A stretch of DNA of 64,000 nucleotides from Pseudonocardia sp. TRM90224 (GTDB lineage: Bacteria; Actinomycetota; Actinomycetes; Mycobacteriales; Pseudonocardiaceae), in NCBI RefSeq assembly GCF_021245725.1, contig NZ_JAJGSX010000010.1, positions 124,001 through 188,000 on the forward strand. Direction: 5' to 3'. Under the pieces are notes generated by a model. That model was given only the letters and a program-made list of their open reading frames with translations. It was not told the origin of the DNA and searched no databases. Position 1 is the stretch's first letter, and each line of letters begins with the position of its first letter. This document shows positions 10,076 through 18,229 of this stretch, piece after piece. Both the position numbers and the translations under genes were made by a program.

Positions 10076-10843
10076 ATGGCTGATCCTGCCGTTCGGAGCG
10101 AGCCTTCCGCCAGCAGGCTGGAGCGGGCAAGGGGGGTGCTGCGCGGTTGGGAGGACCGCGCGGCGTCGCCGGCGGGCTGGGGCGGCCGCGCCACCGCGAC
10201 GGTCCCGGAGGCGGAAGGCAAGGTCCTGCCGGTAGCGGCTCCGCTCGCGGGGCTGCTACCGGCAGGCGGTCTGCGCAGGGGAACGACCGTTGCGGTGGCG
10301 GGCGGCCCGGGAGCAGGTTCGCTGGCGGTTGCGCTGGTCGCCGAGGCGTCGGCCGCGGGCCACTGGGTCGGGGTTGTCGGCCGGCCCGAGCTGGGGCTGG
10401 TGGCTGCGGCGGAGGCGGGGGTCCGGCTGGAGCGGCTGGCGCTGGTGCCCGAGCCGGGCGCCGACCTGCTGGCGGTCACCACCGCGCTGGTCGACGGCCT
10501 CGACGTGGTTGTGGCCGACGCGGCCCGCTCCGGGGTGGTGATCCGCGCCGCCGACCGGCAACGGCTCGCCGCGCGGGCCCGGCAGCGCGGCACGGTGCTG
10601 CTCTCGCTCGGGTCGTGGCCGGGCGCCGACGTCGAGCTGCGGTGCGCCGAGCCGCGTTGGGAGGGGGTCGGCTGCACGGGCGCGGGCCGGCTGCGCGCCA
10701 GGAGCATGCAGGTGCACCTGCACGGCCGCGGGGTGGCGCCGGGTGGGCGCAGCGCGCGGCTGCTGCTCCCCGCGCCCGGCGGGGGTGTCGGCGCCGAGCG
10801 GCGGGTGGTGGAGCGGCGCGCCCGGGTCCGGGTGGCCGGATGA
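10076..10843 (+). CDS. imuA': ImuA' mutasome accessory protein
   Basis: A 255-residue RecA-like protein related to the actinobacterial ImuA', a partner of ImuB and DnaE2 in damage-induced mutagenic translesion synthesis. It shows a degenerate Walker A-like segment (VAVAGGPGAGSLAVALVAE near residue 70), a hydrophobic VVVADAAR strand in the Walker B position and a basic C-terminus. The ATG at 10076 has a strong GGAGG ribosome-binding site at 10063. A perfect LexA box lies upstream and imuB follows 58 bp downstream, bridged by a 21-codon overlapping frame. The assignment rests mainly on context plus these motifs. Confidence 0.88.
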   Translation: MADPAVRSEPSASRLERARGVLRGWEDRAASPAGWGGRATATVPEAEGKVLPVAAPLAGLLPAGGLRRGTTVAVAGGPGAGSLAVALVAEASAAGHWVGVVGRPELGLVAAAEAGVRLERLALVPEPGADLLAVTTALVDGLDVVVADAARSGVVIRAADRQRLAARARQRGTVLLSLGSWPGADVELRCAEPRWEGVGCTGAGRLRARSMQVHLHGRGVAPGGRSARLLLPAPGGGVGAERRVVERRARVRVAG

Positions 10844-10905
10844 GTGAGCTTGCGAGCGAATCATCGGCACAGCGCCGACCGAGCGCCGGCGAGGGAGTGC
10901 GATGA
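10840..10905 (+). CDS. 21-codon frame bridging imuA' and imuB
   Basis: An ATG overlapping the imuA' stop (ATGA at 10840) opens a 21-codon frame reading MSELASESSAQRRPSAGEGVR minus its last residue, and its own stop overlaps the imuB start (ATGA at 10902). It has overlaps at both ends and no gaps, so ribosomes could pass from imuA' to imuB by two reinitiation steps. It contains no recognisable domain. It may be a translation-coupling relay rather than a functional peptide, or a chance frame. Confidence 0.4.
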   Translation: MSELASESSAQRRPSAGEGVR

Positions 10906-12689
10906 GTGTTCCTGTTCGGGTGCTGGCGTTGTGGTCGCCCGACTGGCCGGTGACGGCGGCGGCGCTCGCCGCACACGTCCCACCGGAACGGCCGGCAGCG
11001 GTGATCGTGGCGAACCGGGTGCTGGCCTGCTCGGCGGTGGCGCGGTCGCAGGGTGTGCGCAGGGGGTTGCGGCGGCGGGAGGCGCAGTCCCGCTGCCCCG
11101 AGCTCGCGGTGCTCGCCCGCGATCCCGAACGCGACGCGCGCGCGTTCGAGCCGGTGGTCGCCGCGGTCGAGGAGCTGGCGCCGGGGGTGGAGATCGTGCG
11201 CCCCGGGCTCGTCGCCCTGCCGGCGAAGGGCCCGGTCGGGTACTTCGGCAGCGAGCAGGCCGCTGCCGAGCGGCTCGTCGACCAGGTGGCGGCCCGCACC
11301 GGCGTCGAGTGCCAGGTTGGGGTGGCCGAGGGGCTCTTCGCCGCGGTGCTCGCGGCGCGGCGGGGGATCGCGGTCGCGTCGGGCGGTACGTCGGCGTTCC
11401 TCGCGCCGCTCGGGGTCGACGAGCTCGACCGCGAGCCGGAGGTCGACCGGTCCGAGCTGGTCAGCCTGCTGCGCCGGTTGGGGTTGCGCAGCCTCGGCGC
11501 GTTCGCGGCGCTGGCCGCCGAGGACGTCGCCTCCCGGTTCGGGGCCGATGCCGTGCTCGCGCACCGGCTCGCCCGCGGCCTCGACCCGCGCCCGCCGCTG
11601 CGCCGCCGCCCGCCGGAGGAGCTGACCGTCGACATCGAGCTGGACCCGCCCGTCGACCGCGTCGACGCCGCCGCGTTCGCCGCGCGCGGCCTCGCCGAGC
11701 GCCTGCACCGCCTGCTCGCCGGGCACGGCCTCTCGTGCACGCGGCTCGGCGTCGGGGCGCTGACGGAGAGCGGTGAGGTGCTGCACAGGGTGTGGCGCTG
11801 CGCCGAGCCGCTGACCCCGGCCGGGACGGTCGACCGGGTGCGTTGGCAGGTCGACGCGTGGCTCACGAAGGGCGGTTCCGGTGCGGTCACGCGGCTGTGG
11901 CTGGTGCCGGAGGAGACGGTCGCGGCCGGTGCGCTGCAGCTCGGGCTGTGGGGCGACGTCGGGGAGGCCGACGAGCGCGCGGGCCGGGCGCTGGTCAGGG
12001 TGCAGGCGCTGCTCGGGCCGGAGTCGGTGGTCACCGCGGTGCTCGGGGCCGGACGTGATCCGGCCGAGCGCGTGCGGCTGGTGCCGTGGGGTGACGACCG
12101 CGGCGACGAGCCGGAGCAACCGGCCGCCGCCGGGAAGCAGCCGCCGCGCGGGCCGACCCCGATCCCGGCCGCGCCCGCGGCGGGGGAGGGTGACGTGCTG
12201 CCGAGCACTGCGCCGGCGGGCTGGCCGGAGGACGTGCTGCGCCGCACCGGCCAGGTCTCCGCCGTCCCTTTCGTGAGGGGGCAGGACCGGCCGCGTTCCA
12301 CCAATCGCCGCCGTCGCGTGCCGCCGCCGCGGCGCACCACGATGCGCCAGGTCAGGGAGCCGCCGCCGATGTGGCCGGGACGGCTGCCGGCGCCGTCACC
12401 CGCGACGGTGCCGCGCGAGCCGCTGCCGGCCGAGCTGCGCGACGCCGAAGGGACGCCCGTCACCTGCACGGCCCCCGACCTGCTCTCGGCGCCGCCGCGG
12501 TATCTCGCCGTCGACGACGGTGAGCCGCAGGCCGTCGTGCAGTGGGCCGGCCCGTGGCCGCTGCACCAGCGCTGGTGGGCGCCGGACGCCGTCGAGAGCA
12601 GCCGGGTGCAGGCGGTGGTGGAGAGCGGCGTGGCCTACCTGCTGGCCGCCCGCGAGGGCCGCTGGTGGGTGACGGGGGTCTACGACTGA
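10902..12689 (+). CDS. imuB: ImuB catalytically inactive Y-family polymerase-like protein
   Basis: A 595-residue protein with a Y-family polymerase fold: palm and fingers in residues 1-200, a helix-hairpin-helix region (LRRLGLRSLGAFAAL near 190), then little-finger-like sequence. The N-terminal strand reads VLALWSPDWPV, where active polymerases have an Asp-rich DxDxFxAxVE motif, so catalytic acids are missing as in known ImuB. QLGLWG near residue 346 fits a beta-clamp binding motif. In mycobacteria ImuB recruits DnaE2 to the clamp with ImuA'. The C-terminal 200 residues are Pro/Arg-rich and end with a conserved-looking WAGPWPLHQRWW segment. The start is ATG 10902. The stop is immediately followed by a family B palindrome. 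Confidence 0.93.
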   Translation: MSVPVRVLALWSPDWPVTAAALAAHVPPERPAAVIVANRVLACSAVARSQGVRRGLRRREAQSRCPELAVLARDPERDARAFEPVVAAVEELAPGVEIVRPGLVALPAKGPVGYFGSEQAAAERLVDQVAARTGVECQVGVAEGLFAAVLAARRGIAVASGGTSAFLAPLGVDELDREPEVDRSELVSLLRRLGLRSLGAFAALAAEDVASRFGADAVLAHRLARGLDPRPPLRRRPPEELTVDIELDPPVDRVDAAAFAARGLAERLHRLLAGHGLSCTRLGVGALTESGEVLHRVWRCAEPLTPAGTVDRVRWQVDAWLTKGGSGAVTRLWLVPEETVAAGALQLGLWGDVGEADERAGRALVRVQALLGPESVVTAVLGAGRDPAERVRLVPWGDDRGDEPEQPAAAGKQPPRGPTPIPAAPAAGEGDVLPSTAPAGWPEDVLRRTGQVSAVPFVRGQDRPRSTNRRRRVPPPRRTTMRQVREPPPMWPGRLPAPSPATVPREPLPAELRDAEGTPVTCTAPDLLSAPPRYLAVDDGEPQAVVQWAGPWPLHQRWWAPDAVESSRVQAVVESGVAYLLAAREGRWWVTGVYD

Positions 12690-12759
12690 AACTTCCCCAC
12701 CGTTTTGCCTACTTGCACACCCGAAACGGCGTGCAGGTTGGCAAAACGGTGGGGAAGTT
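12690..12759. repeat. Family B palindrome, copy 1
   Basis: Arms AACTTCCCCACCGTTTTGCC and its near-complement GGCAAAACGGTGGGGAAGTT enclose a variable centre with a TGCA-containing inner dyad. It starts within the imuB stop and ends 2 bp before the M28 peptidase stop, filling the whole convergent gap. It probably acts as a bidirectional terminator. Confidence 0.9.
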
Positions 12760-12761
12760 GG

Positions 12762-14144
12762 TCAGCCGTTCAGGTCCGACGTCGACTGGGCGAACCTGTT
12801 CAGCACCGCGGTCACCACGTCGGTGTTGCGGTCGAGTGCGGTGCGGTCGACGTTGTCGATCTTGTCGCACGCCTGGTGGTAGCACTTGTCGTACGCGGTG
12901 CCGGCCGCGCCGCCCCACCGTTGCGCCTCTTCCGGAGTCTTGATCGACTCCGCGCCGGTGAAGATGCCACCGGCGGGGATGCCGGCGTCGATGAACGGCT
13001 TGTAGTCCGACCGGCCGTCGAAGTCGGTGCCGGCCGACGGCACGCCGGCGCCGGTGAGGGCCTCCGCGAGCGCCCGCTCCACCGTTGCGGACCCGGCCGG
13101 GCCCGGGCCTTCGCCCTTCTTGTCGGAGTCGTCACCGTCGTAGACGAAGTAGGCGGCGTTGGGCGAGCCGACCATGTCGAAGTTCAGGTAGAGCGCGATC
13201 GAGCCGCGTTCCGCCTCCGGCACCGACTCCACGTACGCCGTCGAGCCGACCAGGCCGACCTCCTCAGCACCCCAGAACCCGAACCGCACGGCGTTCGTCA
13301 CCGCGGGCGCGCCGCCGAGCCGCTGCGCTGACGTCAGCAGCGCCGCCACCCCGCTCCCGTTGTCGTTGATGCCAGGGCCCTCCGGGACGGAGTCGAGGTG
13401 GGCGCCGGTCATCACGACCTCGGCGGTGTTGCCGGTGGTGGTCTGCGCGATGACGTTGCGGCTGCGCGCCTCCTCCGTCGTCGTGCGGAGCAGCACGGTG
13501 ACGCTCGCGCCGGCCTTCCCGGCGAGTGCCTCCCCGTCGGCGCGGCTCACGCCTGCGGTCGGCACGGTGTCGGGCGTCTGGCCGAGCGTCGCGCTGTCGA
13601 GGGGCGCGTCCTCGTTGTTGGAGACGATCAGCGCGGCGGCGCCGGCGGCCTTCGCCACGGCCGACTTCTGGCCGAACGGGCAGGTGCCGCGCTTGACGAG
13701 CACCACCGATCCCGGCGCGACGGTGCCCAGTGCGGCGGCGTCGCAGCCCTCACCGGTGGTGACGGTGAGCGGCGCGGTGATCCCGGCCTCCGGTGTCGTG
13801 GGGGAGAAGCTGAGCGCCTTCGCCGGCACCTCGGCGCCGGCGACCGTCAGCTTCTCCTGCTGGACCGAGAAGCGGAACGCCGAGAACTCCGGTGTCGTCA
13901 CCTGGAAGCCGGCCGTTCGCAGCACGCCCGCTACGTACTCCACACTCGCGTCGTACCCGGGCGAGCCCAGCGCACGGTTGCCGCCGTTGGTGTCGGCGAT
14001 CCGTTGCAGCTCGGTGAGGTGGTCGATGGGGCTCGTACTGGGATTCTGCGGCGGTGCGGTGGCCGGTGCTGCCGGCCCTGCGCATGCAGCGCCCAGTAAG
14101 ACTGCGGCGACGGCTACGACGATCCTTGGTGCATTCGGCGGCAT
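12762..14144 (-). CDS. Secreted M28 aminopeptidase lipoprotein with PA domain
   Basis: A 460-residue zinc peptidase. A signal peptide ends in the lipobox LGAAC (Cys21), so it is probably a lipoprotein on the outer face of the membrane. A protease-associated insert spans about residues 120-220 (VVLVKRGTCPFGQK). The M28 metal ligands are visible: His249 in GAHLDSV, Asp261 in NDNGSG, Glu294/295 in GAEE, Asp323 in NFDMVG, and a late His in CYHQACD flanked by two Cys likely to form a disulfide. This architecture matches Streptomyces and mycobacterial LpqL-type aminopeptidases. It probably releases N-terminal residues from extracellular peptides. It lies 17 bp upstream of, and codirectional with, the ABC ATPase gene but is functionally unrelated. 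Confidence 0.92.
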   Translation of the reverse strand: MPPNAPRIVVAVAAVLLGAACAGPAAPATAPPQNPSTSPIDHLTELQRIADTNGGNRALGSPGYDASVEYVAGVLRTAGFQVTTPEFSAFRFSVQQEKLTVAGAEVPAKALSFSPTTPEAGITAPLTVTTGEGCDAAALGTVAPGSVVLVKRGTCPFGQKSAVAKAAGAAALIVSNNEDAPLDSATLGQTPDTVPTAGVSRADGEALAGKAGASVTVLLRTTTEEARSRNVIAQTTTGNTAEVVMTGAHLDSVPEGPGINDNGSGVAALLTSAQRLGGAPAVTNAVRFGFWGAEEVGLVGSTAYVESVPEAERGSIALYLNFDMVGSPNAAYFVYDGDDSDKKGEGPGPAGSATVERALAEALTGAGVPSAGTDFDGRSDYKPFIDAGIPAGGIFTGAESIKTPEEAQRWGGAAGTAYDKCYHQACDKIDNVDRTALDRNTDVVTAVLNRFAQSTSDLNG

Positions 14145-14161
14145 CCCCGGAGTCTGCCTGA

Positions 14162-14947
14162 TCAGGCTGCCTCAGGGGGCGGTTCCATCGCACCGGTCAT
14201 GATGGCGACGGCCTCGGCCATCGTGTGCGACTCCGGCGTGATCACCGTCGCGCGCCTGCCGAGACGCTGGATGTGGATGCGGTCGGAGATCTCGAAGACG
14301 TGCGGCATGTTGTGGCTGATGAAGATCACCGGCAGGCCGCGGTCGCGGACGTCGCGGATGAGCTGCAGCACCCGCGCGCCCTCCTTCACACCCAGCGCGG
14401 CCGTCGGCTCGTCGAGGATCACCACCTTGCTGCCGAACGCGGCCGAGCGGGCCACCGCAACACCTTGGCGCTGCCCACCGGACAGGCTCTCCACCGCCTG
14501 CCCGATGTCCTGCAGCGTGGCGATGCCGAGATCGCTCATGTGCCGGCGGGCCTCGTCGCGCATGTGCTTGCGGTCGAGCATCCGGAACACGCTGCCGAGC
14601 ACCCCGGGCTTGCGCTCCTCACGACCGAGGAAGAGGTTGTCGGCGATGTCGAGGCCGGGCGCGACGGCGAGGGTCTGGTAGACGGTCTCGATGCCGGCGC
14701 GGCGCGCGTCCATCGGGTTGCGGAACCGCGCCGGCTTGCCTTCGAGCAGGATCTCGCCGCTGTCCGGGATCAGCGCCCCGGACAGCGCCTTGATCAGGCT
14801 GGACTTGCCGGCGCCGTTGTCGCCGATCACGCCGAGGATCTCGCCGGGGTAGAGCTCCAGGTCGCCGCTGGCGATGGCGGTGACCGGCCCGTACCGCTTG
14901 ACGATCCCGCGCGCCTCCAGCACCGGGTCCCGGGTTGGGTCGGTCAT
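14162..14947 (-). CDS. Sugar ABC transporter ATP-binding protein
   Basis: A 261-residue single-domain ABC ATPase of the ribose/fructose (CUT2) class. It has Walker A GDNGAGKSS near residue 41, Q-loop TVYQTLAVAPGLDIADNLFLG, signature LSGGQRQ, Walker B VVILDEPTAALG and switch His in ISHNMPHV. Length and the GDNGAGKSSLIK form resemble FrcA of the fructose system rather than the two-domain RbsA. The ATG at 14947 overlaps the permease stop (ATGA), making it the last gene of a three-gene operon transcribed leftwards from the 17.0 kb divergent promoter. Confidence 0.93.
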   Translation of the reverse strand: MTDPTRDPVLEARGIVKRYGPVTAIASGDLELYPGEILGVIGDNGAGKSSLIKALSGALIPDSGEILLEGKPARFRNPMDARRAGIETVYQTLAVAPGLDIADNLFLGREERKPGVLGSVFRMLDRKHMRDEARRHMSDLGIATLQDIGQAVESLSGGQRQGVAVARSAAFGSKVVILDEPTAALGVKEGARVLQLIRDVRDRGLPVIFISHNMPHVFEISDRIHIQRLGRRATVITPESHTMAEAVAIMTGAMEPPPEAA

Positions 14948-15966
14948 GCCCGCACCTTCCTGATCCACTGGTCGATCGCGACCGCGACGAGCACGAGCAG
15001 GCCGATCGCGAACCCCTGCCACACGACGTCGACGCCGGCGAGCGCCAGCCCGTTGCGGAAGACCCCGACGATCAACGCGCCGACCAGCGTGCCCAGCACG
15101 ATCCCGCGTCCCCCGAAGAGGCTCGTGCCACCCAGCACCACGGCGGTGATCGACTCGAGGTTGTACTCGACACCGATGTTCGGGCTGGCCGAGGCCAGCC
15201 TGCCCATGATGATCCAGGCGCCGATCGCGTAGATCACCCCGGCGACGGTGTACACCGAGAGCAGCACGCGGTCGGTGCGGATACCGGCCAGCCGGGCCGC
15301 TTCGAGGTCGTCGCCGGTCGCGTAGACGTGCTTGCCCCACGCGGTGCTGCTCAGCGCGTAGTAGAGCACCGCGAACATCACGATCATGATCAGCGACCCG
15401 TAGGTGACCCGGAACCCGCCGAGCCCGAACGTGTTGCCGGTCCACGTCATGATCGCCGGCATGTCCGCGCCGCGGACCGTCTCGCTCCGCGACACCACCG
15501 AGTTGAGCGAGAAGAAGATGCTCAGCGTCCCCAGCGTGACGATGAACGGCGGCAGTTTCAACCGGGTCACGAGCACGCCGTTGAGCGCGCCCATCGCGGT
15601 GCCGAGCACGAGCCCGACCAGCAGCGCGAGCGCTCCCGGCAGGCCGAGGTCGGTCGCGAGGTTGGCCATGATGATCGAGGAGAACACCGCGATCGCGCCG
15701 ACCGAGAGGTCGATCCCCGCCGTGAGGATGACGAGGGTCTGGCCGAGCGCGAGCACGGCGATGATCGTGACCTGCGCGAGCACCAGCCCCAGGTTCGCCG
15801 CGGAGAGGAACCGGCCGCTCACGATCGAGAAGGCCACGATCGCGATGACCAGCACCGCGAGCGGGCCGAGGATCGGGTTGGCGTGCAGGACGAACTGGAC
15901 GCGTTCCAGCGGGGTGCCGCCCTTGCGGGCGTCGAACCCGGCGGGAGCCGCCTCGGTGGTGGCCAT
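14944..15966 (-). CDS. Sugar ABC transporter permease
   Basis: A 340-residue CUT2-family permease (BPD_transp_2 fold) with about nine hydrophobic segments. Typical markers are TLVILTAGIDLSVGAIAVFSS, the LPPFIVTLGTL loop and LGGTSLFGGRG near the C-terminal end. It forms the membrane channel with the ATPase, whose gene overlaps its 3' end by four bases, and takes substrate from the lipoprotein encoded just upstream. The closest functional analogy is FrcC/RbsC; the sugar itself cannot be fixed from sequence. Confidence 0.94.
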   Translation of the reverse strand: MATTEAAPAGFDARKGGTPLERVQFVLHANPILGPLAVLVIAIVAFSIVSGRFLSAANLGLVLAQVTIIAVLALGQTLVILTAGIDLSVGAIAVFSSIIMANLATDLGLPGALALLVGLVLGTAMGALNGVLVTRLKLPPFIVTLGTLSIFFSLNSVVSRSETVRGADMPAIMTWTGNTFGLGGFRVTYGSLIMIVMFAVLYYALSSTAWGKHVYATGDDLEAARLAGIRTDRVLLSVYTVAGVIYAIGAWIIMGRLASASPNIGVEYNLESITAVVLGGTSLFGGRGIVLGTLVGALIVGVFRNGLALAGVDVVWQGFAIGLLVLVAVAIDQWIRKVRA

Positions 15967-15969
15967 CGA

Positions 15970-17019
15970 TCAGCCCCAGCAGTTCGCGGCGCCGAAGGCG
16001 GTGTCCTTCGACGGGACGCCGGTCTGCGGCTGGTCGGTGATCAGCTCGACGCCGGTGTCGAAGAAGTCCTTGCCGGCGGTCGTCGAGGGCTTCGTGCCGT
16101 CCTTCGCGAACTTCGCGATCGCCTCGACCCCCAGCGACGCCATCTTCAGCGGGTACTGCTGCGAGGTGGCGCCGATCTGGCCCGACTTGACCGTCGCGAC
16201 GCCGGGGCAGCCGCCGTCGACCGAGACGATCGTGACGTCGTTCTGCTTGCCGGCGGCCTTCAATGCCTCGTACGCGCCGTTGGCGGCGGGCTCGTTGATC
16301 GTGTGCACCAGGTTGATCGTCGGGTCCTTCTGCAGGAGGTTCTCCATGGCCGTGCGGCCGCCCTCCTCGGCGCCGTCGGTGACGTCGTGCCCGACGATGC
16401 GCGGGTCGGTCTCGTCGCCGATCTTGGTCTTGTCGCCGACGTCGATCCCGAAGCCGTCGAGGAAGCCCTGGTCGCGCTGCACGTCGACGGAGACGCCGTT
16501 GGCGCTCAGGTCGAGCAGCGCGATCCTTGCCTGCTTGCCCTCCTTCTCGAACTTGGCCTTCGCCCACTGCCCGATCAGCGTCCCGGCCTGGTAGTTGTCG
16601 GTGGCGAAGGTCGCGTCGGCGGCGGTGGCCGGATCGGTCGGGGTGTCGAGCGCGATCACCAGCAGCCCGGCCTGGCGGGCCTTGTCGAGCGCGGGGACGA
16701 TCGCCTTCGAGTCGTTCGCGGTGATCAGGAACCCGGCGGCGCCGCGCGAGATCAGCGTCTCGATCGCCTGCACCTGCGCCTCGTTGTCGCCGTCCTGCTT
16801 GCCGGCGAACGACTGCAGCTCGACGCCCTGTGCGGTGGCCGCGGACTGCGCGCCCTCCTTCATCTTCACGAAGAAGGGGTTCGTGTCGGTCTTGGTGATG
16901 AGGCCGATGAGCGGCTGGCCGCCGGCGCCCGCGCCACCACCGCCACCACCGCAGGCGGTGAGCGCGAGTGCGGTCGCCAGTGCTGCGGCGCCCACCAGCG
17001 TCGTCCGTGTGCGATGCAT
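15970..17019 (-). CDS. Sugar-binding lipoprotein of CUT2 ABC transporter
   Basis: A 349-residue periplasmic-binding-protein-fold lipoprotein. The signal peptide ends at lipobox LTAC (Cys near residue 23), followed by a Gly-rich linker. The mature part begins [15 protein letters not shown] and contains ALDTPTD and VSVDGGCPG strands typical of ribose/fructose binding proteins, with two Cys (GGCPG and the ANCWG end). The start is ATG 17019, with GGGAG eight bases upstream; the upstream in-frame extension overlaps an operator. It shares its divergent promoter region with the LacI regulator. The ligand is probably a pentose, hexose or polyol. Confidence 0.93.
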   Translation of the reverse strand: MHRTRTTLVGAAALATALALTACGGGGGGAGAGGQPLIGLITKTDTNPFFVKMKEGAQSAATAQGVELQSFAGKQDGDNEAQVQAIETLISRGAAGFLITANDSKAIVPALDKARQAGLLVIALDTPTDPATAADATFATDNYQAGTLIGQWAKAKFEKEGKQARIALLDLSANGVSVDVQRDQGFLDGFGIDVGDKTKIGDETDPRIVGHDVTDGAEEGGRTAMENLLQKDPTINLVHTINEPAANGAYEALKAAGKQNDVTIVSVDGGCPGVATVKSGQIGATSQQYPLKMASLGVEAIAKFAKDGTKPSTTAGKDFFDTGVELITDQPQTGVPSKDTAFGAANCWG

Positions 17020-17036
17020 CCTGAGCTCCCTTGCTC

Positions 17037-17048
17037 GACAACGTTGCC
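17037..17048. promoter_or_regulatory. LacI-family operator, SBP-proximal copy
   Basis: GACAACGTTGCC with the CAACGTTG dyad core, 18 bp upstream of the binding-protein start. An identical 12-mer occurs at 17093. Placement in the divergent region next to a lacI-type gene supports an operator. Confidence 0.8.
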
Positions 17049-17092
17049 AGGGACAGTGCACCCAGTCACACTCATACGCAAGCCCCTAGTCT

Positions 17093-17104
17093 GACAACGT
17101 TGCC
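17093..17104. promoter_or_regulatory. LacI-family operator, regulator-proximal copy
   Basis: A second identical GACAACGTTGCC, 17 bp before the GTG of the regulator and 56 bp (about five helical turns) from the first copy. That spacing would allow a LacI dimer pair to act on both divergent promoters, including autoregulation. Confidence 0.8.
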
Positions 17105-17121
17105 TTTCCGTGAGGAGCCAC

Positions 17122-18138
17122 GTGACAGTCCGCCGCCCGACGATGCGTGACGTCGCGGCGCGCGCCGAGGTCAGCTTCAAGACCGTGTCGCGCGTGGTCA
17201 ACGAGGAGGGCGGCGTCTCGCCGCAGCTGGAGTCGCGCGTCCGCAAGGCGATCGACGAGCTGGACTTCCGCCCGAACGCCGGCGCGCGCAACCTGCGCCG
17301 CTCCGACAACCGGACGGCCGCGATCGGGCTGCTGCTGGAGGACGTCGCCAACCCGTTCTCGGCCGCAGTGCAGCGGGCCGTCGAGGACGAGGCGGTGCCG
17401 CGTGGGGTCGTCGTGTTCAGCGCGAGCCTCGACGAGGACCCGGCCCGGGAGCGGGCGCTGGCGCGCGAGTTCAGCGCGCGGCACGCCGACGGGCTCCTGC
17501 TCGCCCCGGCCGGCGACGACCAGTCGCACCTCGCCGCCGAGCTGCGCGCCGGCACGGCGATCGTCTGCGTCGATCGCGCTGCGACGAACCTGCCGGTCGA
17601 CTCCGTGGTCGCGACCAACACCATCGGCGCGGGCGAGGGCGTGCGCCACCTCCTGGCGTCGGGTCACCGCCGCATCGCCTACCTCGGCGATCGCTCGACC
17701 ATCGCCACCGCGCGCGAGCGGTTCGCCGGCTACGAGCAGGCGCTCGAGGCGTCCGGGCTGGTCGTGGACCCGCGGCTGGTCGTGCACGACATCCGCGACG
17801 CCGGCACGGCCGATGGTGTCGTCACCTCGCTGATGGCCGGCGCCGACCCGCCGACCGCGTTCTTCACCGCTCAGAACATGATCACGATCGGCGCGTTCAG
17901 GGCGCTGCGGAGGCTCGGGCTCGAACACGCCGTCGCGCTCGTCGGGTTCGACGACTTCCTGCTGGCCGACCTGCTCTCGCCGGGCATCACCGTCGTCGCG
18001 CAGGACCCGGTCGCGATCGGGCGGCTGGCCGCCGAGCTGCTGTTCGACCGCATCGCCGGCGCGTCCGGCCCGCCGCAGACGCGTCTGGTGCCGACGACGC
18101 TCGTCCGCCGCGGGTCCGGCGAGCTGCCGCCGCACTGA
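17122..18138 (+). CDS. LacI-family transcriptional regulator
   Basis: A 338-residue repressor-type regulator. The N-terminal helix-turn-helix reads TMRDVAARAEVSFKTVSRVVN, followed by the hinge helix region (RPNAGARNLRR) and a sugar-binding core starting AIGLLLEDVANPFSAAV. The start GTG at 17122 is preceded at good distance by GAGGAG; GTG 17110 is a longer alternative. The gene is divergent from the sugar transporter operon with two identical operators between them, so it most likely represses uptake until the sugar or a derivative binds. A family B palindrome begins directly after its stop. Confidence 0.93.
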   Translation: MTVRRPTMRDVAARAEVSFKTVSRVVNEEGGVSPQLESRVRKAIDELDFRPNAGARNLRRSDNRTAAIGLLLEDVANPFSAAVQRAVEDEAVPRGVVVFSASLDEDPARERALAREFSARHADGLLLAPAGDDQSHLAAELRAGTAIVCVDRAATNLPVDSVVATNTIGAGEGVRHLLASGHRRIAYLGDRSTIATARERFAGYEQALEASGLVVDPRLVVHDIRDAGTADGVVTSLMAGADPPTAFFTAQNMITIGAFRALRRLGLEHAVALVGFDDFLLADLLSPGITVVAQDPVAIGRLAAELLFDRIAGASGPPQTRLVPTTLVRRGSGELPPH

Positions 18139-18139
18139 A

Positions 18140-18208
18140 AGTTCCCCACCGTTTTGCCGACCTGCACACCCTTCGGGGTCTGCGGATAGGCAAAACGGTG
18201 GGGAAGTT
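18140..18208. repeat. Family B palindrome, copy 2
   Basis: Left arm GTTCCCCACCGTTTTGCC and right arm GGCAAAACGGTGGGGAA, with centre CTGCACACCC-TTCG-GGGTCTGC forming an inner stem. It starts 1 bp after the lacI stop and ends 21 bp before the sigma factor gene, all on the same strand. Confidence 0.9.
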
Positions 18209-18229
18209 CGGGCGTGCGATCGTGGGGGC

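Noticed and set aside
14162-17041. A 959-codon leftward frame spanning the whole transporter operon
   Set aside because: Only its last 261 codons are the ABC ATPase; the rest is an out-of-frame shadow of the permease and binding protein.
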